Source of the DNA: an uncultured Desulfobacter sp.
Lineage (GTDB): Bacteria > Desulfobacterota > Desulfobacteria > Desulfobacterales > Desulfobacteraceae
Length of the DNA: 64,000 nt
Assembly: GCF_963666675.1 (NCBI RefSeq)
Contig: NZ_OY762929.1
Location: 5,180,001-5,244,000 of the forward strand
Reading direction: 5' to 3'
In this document: positions 62,381-64,000 of the stretch, piece after piece
Layout: the number at the start of each line of letters is the position of its first letter
Numbering within the stretch: position 1 is the first letter of the stretch
The notes under the pieces: model-generated
The model's input: the letters and a program-made list of their open reading frames with translations, nothing else
Told to the model about the DNA's origin: nothing
The model's database searches: none
Made by a program: the position numbers and the translations under genes

Positions 62381-64000
62381 ATGGATGAATTAAACCATCC
62401 CTCCGTCCCCATCACCACTGACGACATACCTGACGAACTACCCATTCTTCCCATAGTGGATACCAATCTGTTTCCCAAAATGGTATTGCCCCTGGTTCTC
62501 ATCCAGAAAGAAGCCATTGACTTGATTGACGATGCCATGTCCGGCAACCGTATGCTCGGCCTGTTGCTGTCAAAACGTTCGGACCTTGATTCCAGACATA
62601 CCTCCGACGACCTGTGCCGTATCGGCACCGTCGCCGTCATTCTTAAAATGTCCAAAATGGAAGACGAAAAGGCCCAGCTGCTGATCCAGGGCCTGAACCG
62701 GTTCAAAGTGGTCGAATTCCTGGAAAACCGAGATTATATGCATGCCGGCATCTCCGTTCTCAAAAGCCGCAACAATGAACGGCACAAGGAAAACCGGGCC
62801 CTGATGGCCAACATTGTTGAACAGTACGAAAAGATCGTGACGCTTTCGCCGGGGCTGCCGGCCGAAATAAGCCAGATGGTCAAAACCCTCCAGGAACCCA
62901 GTGCCCTTGCGGACATGGTGGCCTCCACCATCAATGCCCCGGTGAACGAAAAACAAAAGGTCCTTGAACTCATTGATGTGACCCGCCGACTTAAGAAAGT
63001 TACCCGGCTGGTCAATGACCAGCTTGAGATCCTTGAAATGGGGTCTAAAATTCAAAGTCAGGTCAAAGAGGACATGGACAAGCGCCAGCGCGAATATTAC
63101 CTGCGCCGGCAGCTCAAAGCCATCAAGGAGGAACTTGGGGAGAGCGAACAGGACTCCGTGGAGATCCGGGAATACAGAACCCTGATCCGGGAGAATCCCA
63201 TGCCCGAAGACGCAGCAAAAGAGGCCGAGCGTGAGCTGGAGCGCCTTGGCAGGATGCACCCCTCATCTTCGGAATATGTCGTATCCTCCACCTATCTGGA
63301 CTGGCTCACCTCCCTGCCCTGGAACAAATATGCCGAAAACCGGCTGGATATTGCCAGGGCCAGAAAAATTCTGGACCAGGATCATTACGGCCTTGAAAAG
63401 CCCAAAAAACGGATATTGGAATTTCTGGCTGTACGTAAACTCAAGCAAGACTCCAAGGGCCCTATCCTTTGCTTTGCAGGCCCGCCCGGCACCGGGAAGA
63501 CGTCCCTGGGGCAGTCCATTGCAAGAGCCCTGGGCCGAAAATTTGTCCGCATTGCGTTGGGCGGCGTCCGGGACGAAGCTGAAATCCGCGGCCACCGGCG
63601 GACCTATGTGGGGGCCATGCCGGGAAGGATTATCCAGCATTTAAGAACCGCCGGGGAAAAAAACCCTGTGTTCATGCTGGATGAGATTGACAAGGTCAAC
63701 TCATCCTATCACGGAGACCCCTCATCGGCCCTGCTGGAAGTCCTTGATCCCGAGCAGAACCAGCATTTTGTCGATCACTATCTGGATGTACCCTTTGATT
63801 TGTCCGATGTCATGTTTCTGACCACGGCCAATGTGCTGCACACCATTCCGCCTCCCCTGCGGGACAGAATGGAGGTGCTCGAACTCACCGGGTATACCCA
63901 GGAGGAGAAGCTTAAAATCGCCACCCGGTATATCATTCCCAAACAGCGGGAGGCCAACGGCATCAATTCCGGCCAGATCAAAATAACGCCGGGTGCGGTG
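62381..64000 (+). CDS. lon: ATP-dependent Lon protease, partial (3' end beyond the window)
   Basis: Starts at ATG 62381 after AAAAGGA and stays open for 540 codons to the window edge. N-domain PILPIVDTNLFPKMVLPLVLI, a coiled-coil linker KRQREYYLRRQLKAIKEELGE, the AAA Walker A GPPGTGKTSLGQS, and VFMLDEIDKV. The protease domain with its Ser-Lys dyad is missing only because the window ends. Confidence 0.96.
   Translation, partial: MDELNHPSVPITTDDIPDELPILPIVDTNLFPKMVLPLVLIQKEAIDLIDDAMSGNRMLGLLLSKRSDLDSRHTSDDLCRIGTVAVILKMSKMEDEKAQLLIQGLNRFKVVEFLENRDYMHAGISVLKSRNNERHKENRALMANIVEQYEKIVTLSPGLPAEISQMVKTLQEPSALADMVASTINAPVNEKQKVLELIDVTRRLKKVTRLVNDQLEILEMGSKIQSQVKEDMDKRQREYYLRRQLKAIKEELGESEQDSVEIREYRTLIRENPMPEDAAKEAERELERLGRMHPSSSEYVVSSTYLDWLTSLPWNKYAENRLDIARARKILDQDHYGLEKPKKRILEFLAVRKLKQDSKGPILCFAGPPGTGKTSLGQSIARALGRKFVRIALGGVRDEAEIRGHRRTYVGAMPGRIIQHLRTAGEKNPVFMLDEIDKVNSSYHGDPSSALLEVLDPEQNQHFVDHYLDVPFDLSDVMFLTTANVLHTIPPPLRDRMEVLELTGYTQEEKLKIATRYIIPKQREANGINSGQIKITPGAV

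Noticed and set aside
1..64000. tRNA, rRNA or CRISPR array
   Set aside because: No cloverleaf with a TTCGAAT-type arm, no rRNA motifs and no regularly spaced direct repeats were seen; the dispersed repeats are neither tandem nor spaced as in CRISPR.

Overview
The window looks like part of a chromosome from a Gram-negative, probably sulfate-reducing, member of the Desulfobacterota (Desulfobacterales-like). The grounds are a deltaproteobacterial style of gene content: TonB2-type energising operon with a DUF3450 gene, CbiK-type chelatase, corrinoid salvage, short PEP-CTERM-like protein, DUF4402 subunits, RAYT/REP elements. No 16S or core sulfate-reduction gene is present, so this is an inference from gene families only. 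I see no rRNA, tRNA, CRISPR array or prophage.

Layout. 1-1.1 kb: an IS200-type insertion and a small GIY-YIG-like protein. 1.2-7.5 kb: a chaperone/usher-like surface assembly cluster (giant usher with three C-terminal SPOR repeats, two DUF4402 subunits, PapD-like chaperone). 7.6-9.3 kb: a Cache chemoreceptor. 9.6-17.1 kb: bacterial alpha-2-macroglobulin, a DUF59 protein and penicillin-binding protein 1C. 17.1-20.3 kb: a substrate-binding protein paired with an unrecognised 701-residue membrane protein. 20.8-24.5 kb: two secreted peptidases (S8 and C25). 25-31 kb: NUDIX protein, a DDE transposase, a PilZ/YcgR protein and small exported or calcium-binding proteins. 31-35.6 kb: lipase, TonB-dependent receptor, DUF4198 protein.

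35.7-43.5 kb: a compact overlapping operon on the minus strand (DUF3450, TtpC-like, ExbB, ExbD, TonB, TPR) energises outer-membrane uptake, and a divergent sirohydrochlorin cobaltochelatase plus beta-propeller protein follows. 45-52 kb: an SLC13 permease, then a corrinoid import operon (BtuF-CbiZ fusion, BtuF, BtuC, BtuD) immediately downstream of a RAYT transposase. Read together, 32.5-52 kb is best explained as a cobalt/corrinoid acquisition region: receptor and DUF4198 at the outer membrane, TonB energy, ABC import, CbiZ remodelling of the side chain, and CbiK for cobalt insertion. The metal or corrinoid specificity is inferred.

52.5-64 kb is housekeeping: VanZ-like, DarP/YjgA, exonuclease, threonine dehydratase-like, thiolase, HD protein, prfB with its programmed +1 frameshift, lnt, hybrid histidine kinase, Hsp20 and the first 540 codons of lon, which runs off the end.

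Two dispersed repeat families thread through the intergenic regions: a ~97-bp two-hairpin element (at least seven copies) and a ~65-112-bp REP-like element (four copies, one of them inside the RAYT reading frame). Two further single-copy long palindromes occur near 26.2 and 54.2 kb. The item most worth a second look is the SPOR-tailed usher cluster at 1.2-7.5 kb, followed by the periplasmic BtuF-CbiZ fusion and the substrate-binding protein/701-residue membrane protein pair.
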